Assembly (NCBI GenBank): GCA_017745175.1
Contig: JAGHZY010000021.1
Location: 1 to 64,000, forward strand
Reading direction: 5' to 3'
Length of the DNA: 64,000 bases
DNA from: Sphingopyxis sp.
GTDB taxonomy: Bacteria > Pseudomonadota > Alphaproteobacteria > Sphingomonadales > Sphingomonadaceae
Shown piece after piece: positions 8,278 to 16,129 of the stretch. The translations under genes and the position numbers were made by a program. The notes below the pieces were generated by a model. That model saw only the letters and a program-made list of their open reading frames with translations. It was not told the origin of the DNA and ran no database searches. The first letter of the stretch is position 1. Each line of letters begins with the position of its first letter.

Positions 8278-9900
8278 ATGCTTGATGATGGCATGGAGAA
8301 TATATGGAGAAATGCCGATTTGTCCTTTGGCGCGTCCCTGACCTACCGCTTCGGCAGCTTCGAGCTCGATCCCGCGAAGTTCGAATTGCGCGAGCACGGG
8401 AAGGCGAAGCATCTCGAACCGCAGGTGCTGTCGCTGCTGATCCTGCTCGCGGGCAACGCCGACCGCCTCGTCAGCAAGGACGAGATCATCGAGAAGATCT
8501 GGGGCGGGCGGATCGTGTCCGAGGCGGCGGTGGCGTCGCGTGTCAAGGCGGCGCGGCAGGCGCTGGGCGACGACGGCAAGGAACAGCGATTCATCCGCAC
8601 CGTCCACGGCCGTGGGTTCCGGTTCGGCGCGGCGGTCACGTTCGAGCAGGGGCAGGGCATGGCGCGCCTTTCCGCCGGACCCGTGGCGGAGCAGCCCGCA
8701 CCGTCCGCGAACGAGGAACGCCCGTCGATCGCCGTGCTCCCCTTTCATCTCGCCGGCGGATCGGCGCGGCTCGCGGTTGTCGCCGACGCGCTCGCCGACG
8801 AGCTGATCGGCGACCTGTCGCGGCTGCGCTGGCTGCTCGTGATCGCGCGGACCTCGACCTTTCGCTTCCGCGGCCGTGAGGCGGGCTGCGAACAGGTAGG
8901 CGCCGCGCTCGGGGTCCGCTATTGCCTGACCGGGACGATCGAGGAAGCGGGCGGCAGGGTGAGCCTGTCGGTCACGCTCGCCCGAACGTGCGACAGTGCG
9001 GTCGTATGGGCCGACCGTTTCACCGCGGGGCGCGACGAGCTGCACGAGCTCCGCTGTGAGGTGCTGACATCGGTGATCGCCAATCTCGAGACGCGGATCG
9101 TCCAGAACGAGGTCGAACGCGCGCGGCGGATACCCGAGGCGGGGCTCGATGCCTGGTCCTCCTATCACCTCGGGCTCGACCATATGTTCCGCTTCAACCG
9201 CGCCGACAATGCGCGCGCGGCCGATCTGTTCGCGCGGGCGCTGGCGCGCGACCCCGAATTTTCGCGCGCGCTGTCGGGCCTGTCCTTCACGCGATTCCAG
9301 GACTGCTTCCTGCAATATTCGCCCGATCCCGACGCGATGGCCGAGCAGGCGCGCGCGCTCGCCGAGCGCGCGGTGCAATGCGACCCGCTCGACCCCTTCG
9401 CACACCTCAATCTCGGCCGATCCCTGTGGTTCGCCGACGCGGTGCCCGAGAGCATGGAACGCCTCTCGGCCGCGATCGCGCTCAGCCCCAATTATGCGCA
9501 GGCGATCTATTCGAAGGCCTGGGCCGAGATGACGCAGTGCGACGTCGCGCAGAGCGACGAACATGCCGGGCTGGCGCTTCGGTTGAGCCCGCTCGATCCG
9601 CTGCGTTATGCGATGCTCGGGGTGCGCTCGGTCAGCGCGCTCATGCGCGGCGATCATGAGAGCGCGGTCGAATGGGGCGAGCGCGCCGCGCGGTCACCGG
9701 GCGCGCACAAGCATATCGCGGTGATCGCGGCGATCGCCGCCGAAGCTGCGGGCGATCACGAACGCGCGGTGCAGTGGATCGGACGCGCGCGGCAGCTCGA
9801 CCCGCAGGTATCGCGGGCGACCTTCTTGCGGTCTTTCCCCTTCGCCGCAACGGGCGGACGCGAGATCATCGAACGGGCCCTGCGCGACACGGGGCTCTGA
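8278..9900 (+). CDS. Winged-helix (OmpR/CadC-type) regulator with TolB-like and TPR domains
   Basis: A 540-residue one-component regulator. Residues about 20-115 are a trans_reg_C winged helix (YRFGSFELDPAKFEL, then LVSKDEIIEKIWGG, then IRTVHGRGFRF), the DNA-binding fold of OmpR and CadC. Residues about 150-270 form the TolB-like/adenylate-cyclase-associated domain (SIAVLPFHLAGG, VRYCLTGTIEEAGGRVSL). The rest is tetratricopeptide-like repeats (DPLDPFAHLNLGRSLW, LSPNYAQAIYSKAWAEM). No membrane helix is apparent between the domains, so a soluble protein is likely. ATG 8293 is an alternative start; neither has a strong ribosome-binding site. It is divergent from the methyltransferase and convergent with the sulfatase ending 22 nt away. 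Confidence 0.88.
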   Translation: MLDDGMENIWRNADLSFGASLTYRFGSFELDPAKFELREHGKAKHLEPQVLSLLILLAGNADRLVSKDEIIEKIWGGRIVSEAAVASRVKAARQALGDDGKEQRFIRTVHGRGFRFGAAVTFEQGQGMARLSAGPVAEQPAPSANEERPSIAVLPFHLAGGSARLAVVADALADELIGDLSRLRWLLVIARTSTFRFRGREAGCEQVGAALGVRYCLTGTIEEAGGRVSLSVTLARTCDSAVVWADRFTAGRDELHELRCEVLTSVIANLETRIVQNEVERARRIPEAGLDAWSSYHLGLDHMFRFNRADNARAADLFARALARDPEFSRALSGLSFTRFQDCFLQYSPDPDAMAEQARALAERAVQCDPLDPFAHLNLGRSLWFADAVPESMERLSAAIALSPNYAQAIYSKAWAEMTQCDVAQSDEHAGLALRLSPLDPLRYAMLGVRSVSALMRGDHESAVEWGERAARSPGAHKHIAVIAAIAAEAAGDHERAVQWIGRARQLDPQVSRATFLRSFPFAATGGREIIERALRDTGL

Positions 9901-9921
9901 CGCCGGCGAAAACCCGCCGCG

Positions 9922-11562
9922 TCAGTTCGTCCAGTAGATATAATCCTGCCCGTCCTTCCACGGCGCGTCGAGCGGCACGTCGATGCGCACCGGCCCTTCC
10001 ACGAGGCCCGGCCAGATCGGTTTCGCCATGCCCCGGTTCTGCGCCTCGATCATCGCGCGCAGCGCGGCGACGCGCTGCGGATCCCCCGCCGCAAGGTCGT
10101 GGCGTTCGGTCGGGTCGGCGGCGAGATTGTAGAGCCGCGCCTTTTCGGGGCGCTTCGTCACCTGCAATTTCCAGTCGCCCGCGCGCACCGCGCGATAGTC
10201 GCCCGAGCGCCAGAACATCGCGGGCCGCTTCGCGGGACCGGCGAGGATATTTTCGCTGTCGATCGTCCGGCCCTCCGGCAGCTTCGCGCTGGCGGCGGCC
10301 GCGATCGTCGCGAAGATATCGAGGTGGCCGGTCATATCGGCGCGCTGCGTTCCCGCGGCGATCCCGCCGGGCCAGCGCATGAAGAGCGGCGTGCGGATAC
10401 CCCCTTCGAAAAAGGTCGCCTTCCAGCCGCGGAACGGCGCGTTGAGATCGGGCATGCCATTATACCACGCGCCGCCATTGTCGCTGGTGAAGATGACGAG
10501 CGTGTTGTCGTCGATCCCCGTTTCCTTCAGCTTGGCCATCACATCGCCGATGCGCCGGTCGAGCTGCGCGATCATCGCGCCATAGACGCGCGTCTTGTGG
10601 TCCCTGATCTGCGGGAGCCTCGCATAATCCTCTTTCGTCGCCTGCAAGGGCGTGTGCGGCGCGTTGAAGGCGAGATACATGAAGAAGGGCCGGTTCCGGT
10701 TCGCCTCGATCGCCTTGATCGCCTCTTCGGCGAAATAGTCGGTCATATGCCCCTTCGGATGGAAGCGCTTGCTGCCATTGAAGGTGACCGCGTGGCGCAG
10801 GTTCGCCCAGATGAAGCGGTCGATCGGATCCCACGGCAGCTTGGCATTGACGCTGTCCGGATCATCTTCGGGCAGGAACATCGCCGCGCCCGCGAGGATC
10901 GCGAGGCTTTCGTCAAAGCCCTGCGCCTGCGGCTGGAGCTTCGGCGCTTCGCCGAGGTGCCATTTGCCGATGTGGAGCGTGTGATAGCCCGCCGCCTTCA
11001 CCGCCTCGGCGATCGTCACCTCGTTCGCAGGCACGCCCATGTCGGGATAGGCGGGAATGTCGGGGGTGATCAGTTCCCTGTGAAAGATCGCGCGATGCGG
11101 CCCGATCCCCTCGCCATGCGCGAGATTCTCGGCAAACTCGACCGGAACCGCAGTATATTCGAAGCCGAAACGCGTCGGATAGCGCCCGGTCATCATTGCC
11201 GCGCGCGACGGCGAGCAGGTCGCGTTCGCGGCATAGGCGGTGGTGAAATTTACGCCTTCGCGCGCGATCGCGTCGATGTTCGGCGTCCGGACCGCCCCGC
11301 CCGCAACTCCGCCGCCATTGAGGCTGATGTCATTGTAGCCGAGGTCGTCGGCGACGATCAGGATGATGTTCGGCGGACGCTTGCCCTCGGGCGCCTTTGC
11401 CGGCCCCTGCTGCCACGCGACCGCACGGTTCGGCTGCACCGGATCGTTCCAGTCCTGCAGGACGCCGGGAATCCGGTACTTGTTCGCCTCGAACGCCCAA
11501 TATCCGCCTGCACCGGCCAGCAACAACGCGCCGAAGGCGACCCATTTTTTCTTCATCCCCAT
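9922..11562 (-). CDS. Periplasmic or membrane-anchored sulfatase 1
   Basis: A 546-residue type I sulfatase. An N-terminal hydrophobic segment (residues 8-24) exports or anchors it. The metal-binding ADDLGYND lies at 71-78, and the formylglycine signature is C-S-P-S-R with Cys116; a maturase must convert this Cys for activity. Further family motifs are GKWHLGEAP, NAPHTPLQ and FTSDNGG. It cleaves sulfate esters from organic compounds; the substrate class is not evident. It is divergent from the TetR gene at 11678, and the palindrome at 11599-11615 lies 37 nt before its start. A related sulfatase at 12308-14116 carries the same palindrome upstream, so both are probably co-regulated. Confidence 0.94.
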   Translation of the reverse strand: MGMKKKWVAFGALLLAGAGGYWAFEANKYRIPGVLQDWNDPVQPNRAVAWQQGPAKAPEGKRPPNIILIVADDLGYNDISLNGGGVAGGAVRTPNIDAIAREGVNFTTAYAANATCSPSRAAMMTGRYPTRFGFEYTAVPVEFAENLAHGEGIGPHRAIFHRELITPDIPAYPDMGVPANEVTIAEAVKAAGYHTLHIGKWHLGEAPKLQPQAQGFDESLAILAGAAMFLPEDDPDSVNAKLPWDPIDRFIWANLRHAVTFNGSKRFHPKGHMTDYFAEEAIKAIEANRNRPFFMYLAFNAPHTPLQATKEDYARLPQIRDHKTRVYGAMIAQLDRRIGDVMAKLKETGIDDNTLVIFTSDNGGAWYNGMPDLNAPFRGWKATFFEGGIRTPLFMRWPGGIAAGTQRADMTGHLDIFATIAAAASAKLPEGRTIDSENILAGPAKRPAMFWRSGDYRAVRAGDWKLQVTKRPEKARLYNLAADPTERHDLAAGDPQRVAALRAMIEAQNRGMAKPIWPGLVEGPVRIDVPLDAPWKDGQDYIYWTN

Positions 11563-11598
11563 CCCCTGTCACCGGCTGTCGGCTTGCCCTGAAACTAT

Positions 11599-11615
11599 TG
11601 ACACCATATGTGTCA
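11599..11615. promoter_or_regulatory. Palindromic operator between sulfatase 1 and TetR
   Basis: The site is TGACACCATATGTGTCA: arms TGACAC and GTGTCA around a 5-bp centre. It lies 37 nt before the sulfatase start and 62 nt before the TetR start. A site of the same design occurs at 14164-14180 before sulfatase 2. I infer that the TetR protein binds both. Confidence 0.7.
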
Positions 11616-11677
11616 TTATATCGACCGGCGTGCAAGATTGTTTGACCCCGGCGCCAAGCCGGGCCAGCAGGGGCGCC

Positions 11678-12304
11678 ATGGCGACAGGGTTGAGCAAGAC
11701 AGATGCGCAAGAAGCCGGCGCCGGCCGGGTCGACGGTCGCCGCGAACGCGGGCGGTCGAGCCACAGGCGGATCGTCGAGGCGATGATGGAGCTGATCGTC
11801 GCAGGCGACCTGTCGCCGAGCGCGGCGCGCGTCGCCGAAGAGGCCGGGATCGGCCTTCGCACCGTGTTCCGCCACTTCGACGATATGGACGCGCTCTATG
11901 CCGAGATCACCGCGACGATCACCGAGGAGGTGATGCCGGTCGTGTTGGCACCCTATCCCGACCAACCGTGGCAGGACAATATCCGCGAACTGGTCGGCCG
12001 CCGCACAGCCGTGTTCGAGAGGACTTTGCCCTTTCGACTCGCGGCCAATATCAAGCGGTACAATTCGCCCTTCCTGATGGGGCAGTACAGCCGCGTCGTG
12101 ATGATCGAGCGCGAACTGATCGTCCGGCTGCTTCCGGCCGCGGTCCGCAATGACCGGATCGGCGTCGAAGCGCTGTGCGCGGCGCTGTCGTTCCACACAT
12201 GGCGCACGCTGCGCCATGACCAGGGTCTGTCGGCCGAGGATGCGGGAATCGTGATGCGCCGGATGGTCGAGGCGCAGATGACGGCGATCGCCGAGGCGGG
12301 CTGA
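11678..12304 (+). CDS. TetR-family regulator of the sulfatase genes
   Basis: A 208-residue protein. After a basic N-terminal tail, residues about 28-75 hold a TetR helix-turn-helix (AARVAEEAGIGLRTVFRHF), followed by an all-helical ligand domain. Start ATG 11678 was chosen by the domain length and a GGGG just upstream; the frame runs open further 5' through the operator region, which is unlikely to be translated. It is divergent from sulfatase 1 and convergent with sulfatase 2 (3 nt between the stops). Matching palindromes before both sulfatases suggest it represses both and itself. The inducer is probably a sulfated or desulfated substrate. Confidence 0.88.
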   Translation: MATGLSKTDAQEAGAGRVDGRRERGRSSHRRIVEAMMELIVAGDLSPSAARVAEEAGIGLRTVFRHFDDMDALYAEITATITEEVMPVVLAPYPDQPWQDNIRELVGRRTAVFERTLPFRLAANIKRYNSPFLMGQYSRVVMIERELIVRLLPAAVRNDRIGVEALCAALSFHTWRTLRHDQGLSAEDAGIVMRRMVEAQMTAIAEAG

Positions 12305-12307
12305 ACC

Positions 12308-14116
12308 CTAGCCCCCTTGTGCGCGACGACGACGCAGCCACCAGACGAGCGCCGACAGCAGCACGACAATCCCGCCGACCCACAGGCCGAGCCGGATCAG
12401 CCGCGGCTTGCCCTGCCGTTCGAAGGCATAGCGATTGATCTGTTCGTCGGCGGTATAGCCCGCGGGCATGTCGAGCACGCCATTGGCCTTCGCATAGGCG
12501 CGATAGTCGGCCATCATCGCCGCATAGCGGTCGGGTTCGTCGGGGGCGAGGTCGCGCGTCTCGCCGGGATCGGCCCTGAGGTTGAAGAGGCGCCACTGGC
12601 CATCGCCGGTCGGCGCGAGATTGCGCACCAGCTTGTAATCGCCGCGGAACAGCGCGGCATTACCCGACAGCTCATAGCCGAGCGGCGCATCGCCGTGCAC
12701 GCTGCCCGCGGCCCCTTTCAGCGCGGGAACGAGGCTGCGCCCCGTGACGGGCTCGACCGCCCGGCCCTGCCACATGCCGCCATGGCTCGGCACACCCGCG
12801 AGCTCGGTGAGCGTCGGCAGGATGTCGGTCACATGCGCGAGGCCGTCGCTGATGCCGCCGGCGCGGATATCGGCATGGCCCGGCCACGCGATGATCAGCG
12901 GGACGCGCAGGCCGCCTTCGGTGGCACTGAACTTGTAGCCCGAAAGCGGCGACGCGGCGGCGCTCGCCCAGCCGGGGCCGATCGCGGAAAAACTGCCGCG
13001 CCGGCCGATGTTCGCGGTCGCGAGGTCATATTGCAGCCCGAGGAACAGGCGATTGCGCAGGCTGCCGAACGGGTTGGTGGGCTCGGCGCCATTGTCCGAC
13101 AGGAAGACGAAGATCGTGTTGTCATAATCGCCGGTCTTTTTCAGATGCGCGACGAGGCGTCCGATCTCGCGGTCCATCGCGGTAGCCATGCCGCCATAGG
13201 CCTGCATCACGCGAATGGCGGCCGCGCGTTCGTCGGCGTCGAGTTTCCGCCAGTCGGGCGTCGTCGGCATGGTGACGATCGGCATGCCCGCGGGCACGAT
13301 GCCGAGCGCCGCCGCGCGTTTCGCCCGCGCCTCGCGCAGCGCGGTCCAGCCCTCGCGATACATCGCCGAATAGTGCGCGATGTCGCTGTCGGGCGCCTGC
13401 ACCGGAATATGGTTGGCGAGGAAGTTGATCGAAGCGAGGAAGGGTTTGCCGCTCTGCCGGCCGGCCTCGATATAGTCGATCATCCGCTGGACGACGAAGC
13501 GCGACGAATAATAATCCTTCGGCAGCGTCGCGGGCTTGCCATTCTCGGTCCAGTTCGCCTTGTCGTACATGCCCTCGATCGGGCGCTGCTCGAAATTGTC
13601 GGCGCCGGCGTCGGCGAGGCTGAAGGCCCGGTCGTAGCCGCGTGCGTGCGGGAGACGCCCGGCATCGCTGCCGAGGTGCCATTTTCCGGTGAGATAGGTG
13701 CGGTATCCCGCGGCTTTCAGAAGCTCGGCGATCGTGACCACGCGATGGTTCATCACCGTGTCGTAGCCGGGCTTGCCGCGGTGCTCGTCGGGGATCGTCT
13801 CGGGCATGTTGCCGAGCCCGTTCCGGTGGTTCATCACCCCGGTCTGCAGCATCGCGCGCGACGGCGAGCAGGATCCGGCGACATGGAAGTTCGAGAAGCG
13901 CATGCCCGTGCGCGCGAGCGCGTCGATGTTCGGCGTGGCGATTTCGGAACCGAAGGAACCGACGTCGGAAAAGCCCCAGTCGTCGGCGAGCAGGATGACG
14001 ATATTGGGATGCCGTGGCACCGGTGTGACCGGCTGTGCCTGCAAGGGAACCGCGGCGATCAACGCGGCGATTGCGATGATGGCAGCACGCCGGGACCCGC
14101 CTAGGCGACCCGGCAT
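12308..14116 (-). CDS. Sulfatase 2 with C-terminal membrane anchor
   Basis: A 602-residue type I sulfatase. A signal peptide (residues 1-28) is followed by ADDWGFSD (44-51, metal site) and the formylglycine motif C-S-P-S-R with Cys83. LTGKWHLGSD, FLANHIPVQ and FLSDNGAEP are further sulfatase motifs. Unlike sulfatase 1 it ends with a transmembrane helix (LGLWVGGIVVLLSALVWWL) and an Arg-rich tail, so it is anchored in the inner membrane facing the periplasm. It is probably controlled by the adjacent TetR through the operator at 14164-14180, 48 nt upstream. The arylsulfatase subgroup is likely; the substrate is unknown. Confidence 0.93.
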   Translation of the reverse strand: MPGRLGGSRRAAIIAIAALIAAVPLQAQPVTPVPRHPNIVILLADDWGFSDVGSFGSEIATPNIDALARTGMRFSNFHVAGSCSPSRAMLQTGVMNHRNGLGNMPETIPDEHRGKPGYDTVMNHRVVTIAELLKAAGYRTYLTGKWHLGSDAGRLPHARGYDRAFSLADAGADNFEQRPIEGMYDKANWTENGKPATLPKDYYSSRFVVQRMIDYIEAGRQSGKPFLASINFLANHIPVQAPDSDIAHYSAMYREGWTALREARAKRAAALGIVPAGMPIVTMPTTPDWRKLDADERAAAIRVMQAYGGMATAMDREIGRLVAHLKKTGDYDNTIFVFLSDNGAEPTNPFGSLRNRLFLGLQYDLATANIGRRGSFSAIGPGWASAAASPLSGYKFSATEGGLRVPLIIAWPGHADIRAGGISDGLAHVTDILPTLTELAGVPSHGGMWQGRAVEPVTGRSLVPALKGAAGSVHGDAPLGYELSGNAALFRGDYKLVRNLAPTGDGQWRLFNLRADPGETRDLAPDEPDRYAAMMADYRAYAKANGVLDMPAGYTADEQINRYAFERQGKPRLIRLGLWVGGIVVLLSALVWWLRRRRAQGG

Positions 14117-14163
14117 CCAGTGGTCCTCCTGCGCACTGCCATCACTCCCACCCCCTCGGGATG

Positions 14164-14180
14164 TGACATTTACTATGTCA
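14164..14180. promoter_or_regulatory. Palindromic operator upstream of sulfatase 2
   Basis: The site is TGACATTTACTATGTCA, arms TGACAT and ATGTCA around 5 bp, 48 nt before the sulfatase 2 start. A TTGACA (minus strand, 14192-14187) that could serve as a -35 box lies just beside it. It matches the 11599-11615 site in arm sequence and spacing. Confidence 0.65.
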
Positions 14181-14224
14181 ATATATTGTCAAGTCAATGG
14201 GGACGATACGCGACCCCGCCGACT

Positions 14225-15016
14225 TCAATTGTTGCGATATTCCGGCGCGCGTTTCTCGAGGAAGGCGGCGAGCGCCTCGCGGTGATCTTCGGTCGCCGAC
14301 AGGATGACCTGCTGCCGGTCCTCGATCGCCATCGCGGCCTCGAGACACGGCGCGTCGATGTTGAGACCCAGCGCCTGTTTCGAGAGGCGCAAGCCATAGG
14401 GCGACGTCGCCAGCATTTCGTCCGCCAGCGCGAGTCCGCGGTCGAGCAAGGCTTCCTCGTCGACGATCTCGCTGACGAGGCCCGCGCGCAGCGCACGCTC
14501 CGCATCGATGAAGCGGCCGGTCAGGATCATCTCGGACGCGAGGCTCGCCCCGACGAGGCGCGGCAGGAAATAGCTCGACGCCATGTCGCACCCGCCGAGG
14601 CCGATGCGGATGTAGGCGGCATTGCAACGGAACGACGGCGCCGCGTAGCGAACGTCCGACGCCAGCAGCAGCGACAGCCCGCCACCGCATGCCGCGCCGT
14701 GACCGAGCGCGACGATCGGCTGCGGGCACGCGCGCATCTTGCGATAGATATTGCCGATGCTGGTCTGGGTGCGCAGCGTACGGAGCACCGGCGTCTCGTC
14801 GCCCGACGACCGGTCCTCCTGAATGTCGAGCCCGGCGCAGAAACCGTGCCCGGCGCCGCGCAGGATCACGACGCGGACGTCGGGGCGTTCGGCGAGCCCG
14901 CCGAAATAGGCGTTGAGTTCGCCGACCAGTCCCTCGTTCAGCGCGTTGAGGCGTTCGGGGCGGTTGAGCGTCGCGATCTCGACCGCACCGCGACGTTCGA
15001 CGAGCAGTTCGCTCAC
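14225..15016 (-). CDS. Crotonase (enoyl-CoA hydratase/isomerase) family protein
   Basis: A 263-residue acyl-CoA enzyme of the crotonase fold. It has the N-terminal LNRPERLNALN, the oxyanion-hole motif GFCAGLDI and a second oxyanion segment AACGGGLSLLLASD. Both glutamates used by classical enoyl-CoA hydratases (in GGGCEL and PEI) are absent; the matching regions read GGGLSL and RCNAAYIRIGLGGCDM. It is therefore probably not a plain hydratase but an isomerase, hydrolase or other crotonase-fold enzyme. The GTG start overlaps the SDR stop by 4 bp (GTGA), showing translational coupling in a two-gene operon. Confidence 0.88.
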   Translation of the reverse strand: MSELLVERRGAVEIATLNRPERLNALNEGLVGELNAYFGGLAERPDVRVVILRGAGHGFCAGLDIQEDRSSGDETPVLRTLRTQTSIGNIYRKMRACPQPIVALGHGAACGGGLSLLLASDVRYAAPSFRCNAAYIRIGLGGCDMASSYFLPRLVGASLASEMILTGRFIDAERALRAGLVSEIVDEEALLDRGLALADEMLATSPYGLRLSKQALGLNIDAPCLEAAMAIEDRQQVILSATEDHREALAAFLEKRAPEYRNN

Positions 15017-15792
15017 AGCGTCTGCCCGTCGTCGATCGTGATCACGCTGCCCGTGATGCCGAGCGCCGCGTCGGAACAGAGGAGGAGCAGCGGCGCGTGG
15101 AGGTCGCTCGGCGGGCGCATGCGCTGGCGCGGGAAGCTCTTGATCATCCCCGCGCCGACGTCGCCCTCGAACAGCTCGGCGGTCATCTCGGATTCGAAAT
15201 AGCCGGGCTGGATCACATTGACGCTGATCCCGCGCCGCGCCCATTCGCGCGCCAGCGCCTTGCCGAGGTGGCGCACCGCCGCCTTGGTCGCGCCATAGAC
15301 CGAAGTCGCGGGGAAGACCTTCTCAGCGGTGATCGAGCCGATCAGGACGATGCGGCCATGCTGCTTCTCGCGGCTCCCCGCCTTGTCGAGGCGCTTCGCG
15401 CCCTCGGTCGCAGTGAGGAAGACGCCGCGGACGTTGGCGGCAAGCAGGAAATCGACCTCCGCGACCGAGAGCCCCATCGCCATCTTTTCGGTCGCGACGC
15501 CGGCATTGGCGACGATGGTATCGACGGTGCCGAACGCGGCCTCGGCGGCGTCATAGGCGGCGATGGTCGAGGCTTCGTCGGTGACGTCCATGCTGACGGC
15601 GATCGCCTGTCCGCCCGCGGCCTCGATCGCGGCGACCTGCTCCGCCAGCTTGTCGGCGCGGCGCGCGGCGAGCACCACCTTCGCTCCCGCCGCCGCGAGC
15701 GCCTTCGCGAAGCCCGCGCCAAGGCCCGAGGAGGCGCCGGTTACCAGCGCCACGCGCCCCGTGAGGTCGAACTTCGGTTGCTCCGCCATCAT
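15013..15792 (-). CDS. Short-chain dehydrogenase/reductase
   Basis: A 259-residue classical SDR. It has the Rossmann TGASSGLGAGFAKAL, NAGVATEKM, catalytic Ser in LIGSITAEK and the YGATK active-site Tyr/Lys, so it should be an active NAD(P)-dependent alcohol/ketone oxidoreductase. It is coupled with the crotonase gene downstream, suggesting a step in acyl-CoA or steroid-like side-chain breakdown. The start is either ATG 15792 or ATG 15789 (adjacent Met codons after GGAAGGGAG). The TTGACGT palindrome at 15829-15844 lies 37 nt upstream. Confidence 0.9.
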   Translation of the reverse strand: MMAEQPKFDLTGRVALVTGASSGLGAGFAKALAAAGAKVVLAARRADKLAEQVAAIEAAGGQAIAVSMDVTDEASTIAAYDAAEAAFGTVDTIVANAGVATEKMAMGLSVAEVDFLLAANVRGVFLTATEGAKRLDKAGSREKQHGRIVLIGSITAEKVFPATSVYGATKAAVRHLGKALAREWARRGISVNVIQPGYFESEMTAELFEGDVGAGMIKSFPRQRMRPPSDLHAPLLLLCSDAALGITGSVITIDDGQTL

Positions 15793-15828
15793 GCTCCCTT
15801 TCCTTCGTTACCTATGCATTGATCCCGA

Positions 15829-15844
15829 TTGACGTTCACGTCAA
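15829..15844. promoter_or_regulatory. Perfect palindrome, candidate operator of the SDR-crotonase operon
   Basis: TTGACGTTCACGTCAA differs from a perfect 16-bp palindrome only in its central TC step. It lies 37 nt before the SDR start. Its design resembles operators of TetR or MerR repressors of acyl-CoA breakdown, but no such regulator gene is adjacent. Confidence 0.5.
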
Positions 15845-15899
15845 CCTATCGCGCAACCGCCGCTGAAAAGCGGGAGAAACATGTTGACGAAGCGATTTT

Positions 15900-15914
15900 G
15901 TTCACTTAATGTTC
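15900..15914. promoter_or_regulatory. LexA-type SOS box (GTTC-N7-GTTC)
   Basis: GTTCACTTAATGTTC matches the alphaproteobacterial LexA consensus GTTC-N7-GTTC exactly. It sits in the divergent gap between the SDR and the antiporter, 107 nt and 215 nt from their starts. Neither is a usual SOS gene, so the target is unclear. Confidence 0.45.
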
Positions 15915-15935
15915 CTATTGTGCACAACGAACCTC

Positions 15936-15974
15936 ATCCCCCGTCGCGGCCGCCGGGTGCGGCGGACGGGGGAT
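15936..15974. repeat. Nested hairpin in the 15793-16129 gap
   Basis: Outer arms ATCCCCCGTC / GACGGGGGAT enclose an inner stem GCCGC / GCGGC. Both flanking genes point away from it, so a terminator role makes little sense unless a gene was lost here. Apart from this, the operator and the SOS box, I see nothing in the gap. Confidence 0.5.
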
Positions 15975-16129
15975 AAAGGGTCCGCTTTCGCGTCCCGCAT
16001 CGCTCCCCCGCCCCCACCTGATCGAAAGTCCCGCCAAGCGATTGAGCTTGGGCGATCTCGGGCATTGATCGCTGTCACAAAGGGCGTCACAGATGGCCCC
16101 GCGGGATTGGACGTGATGAGGGGCCCAAT

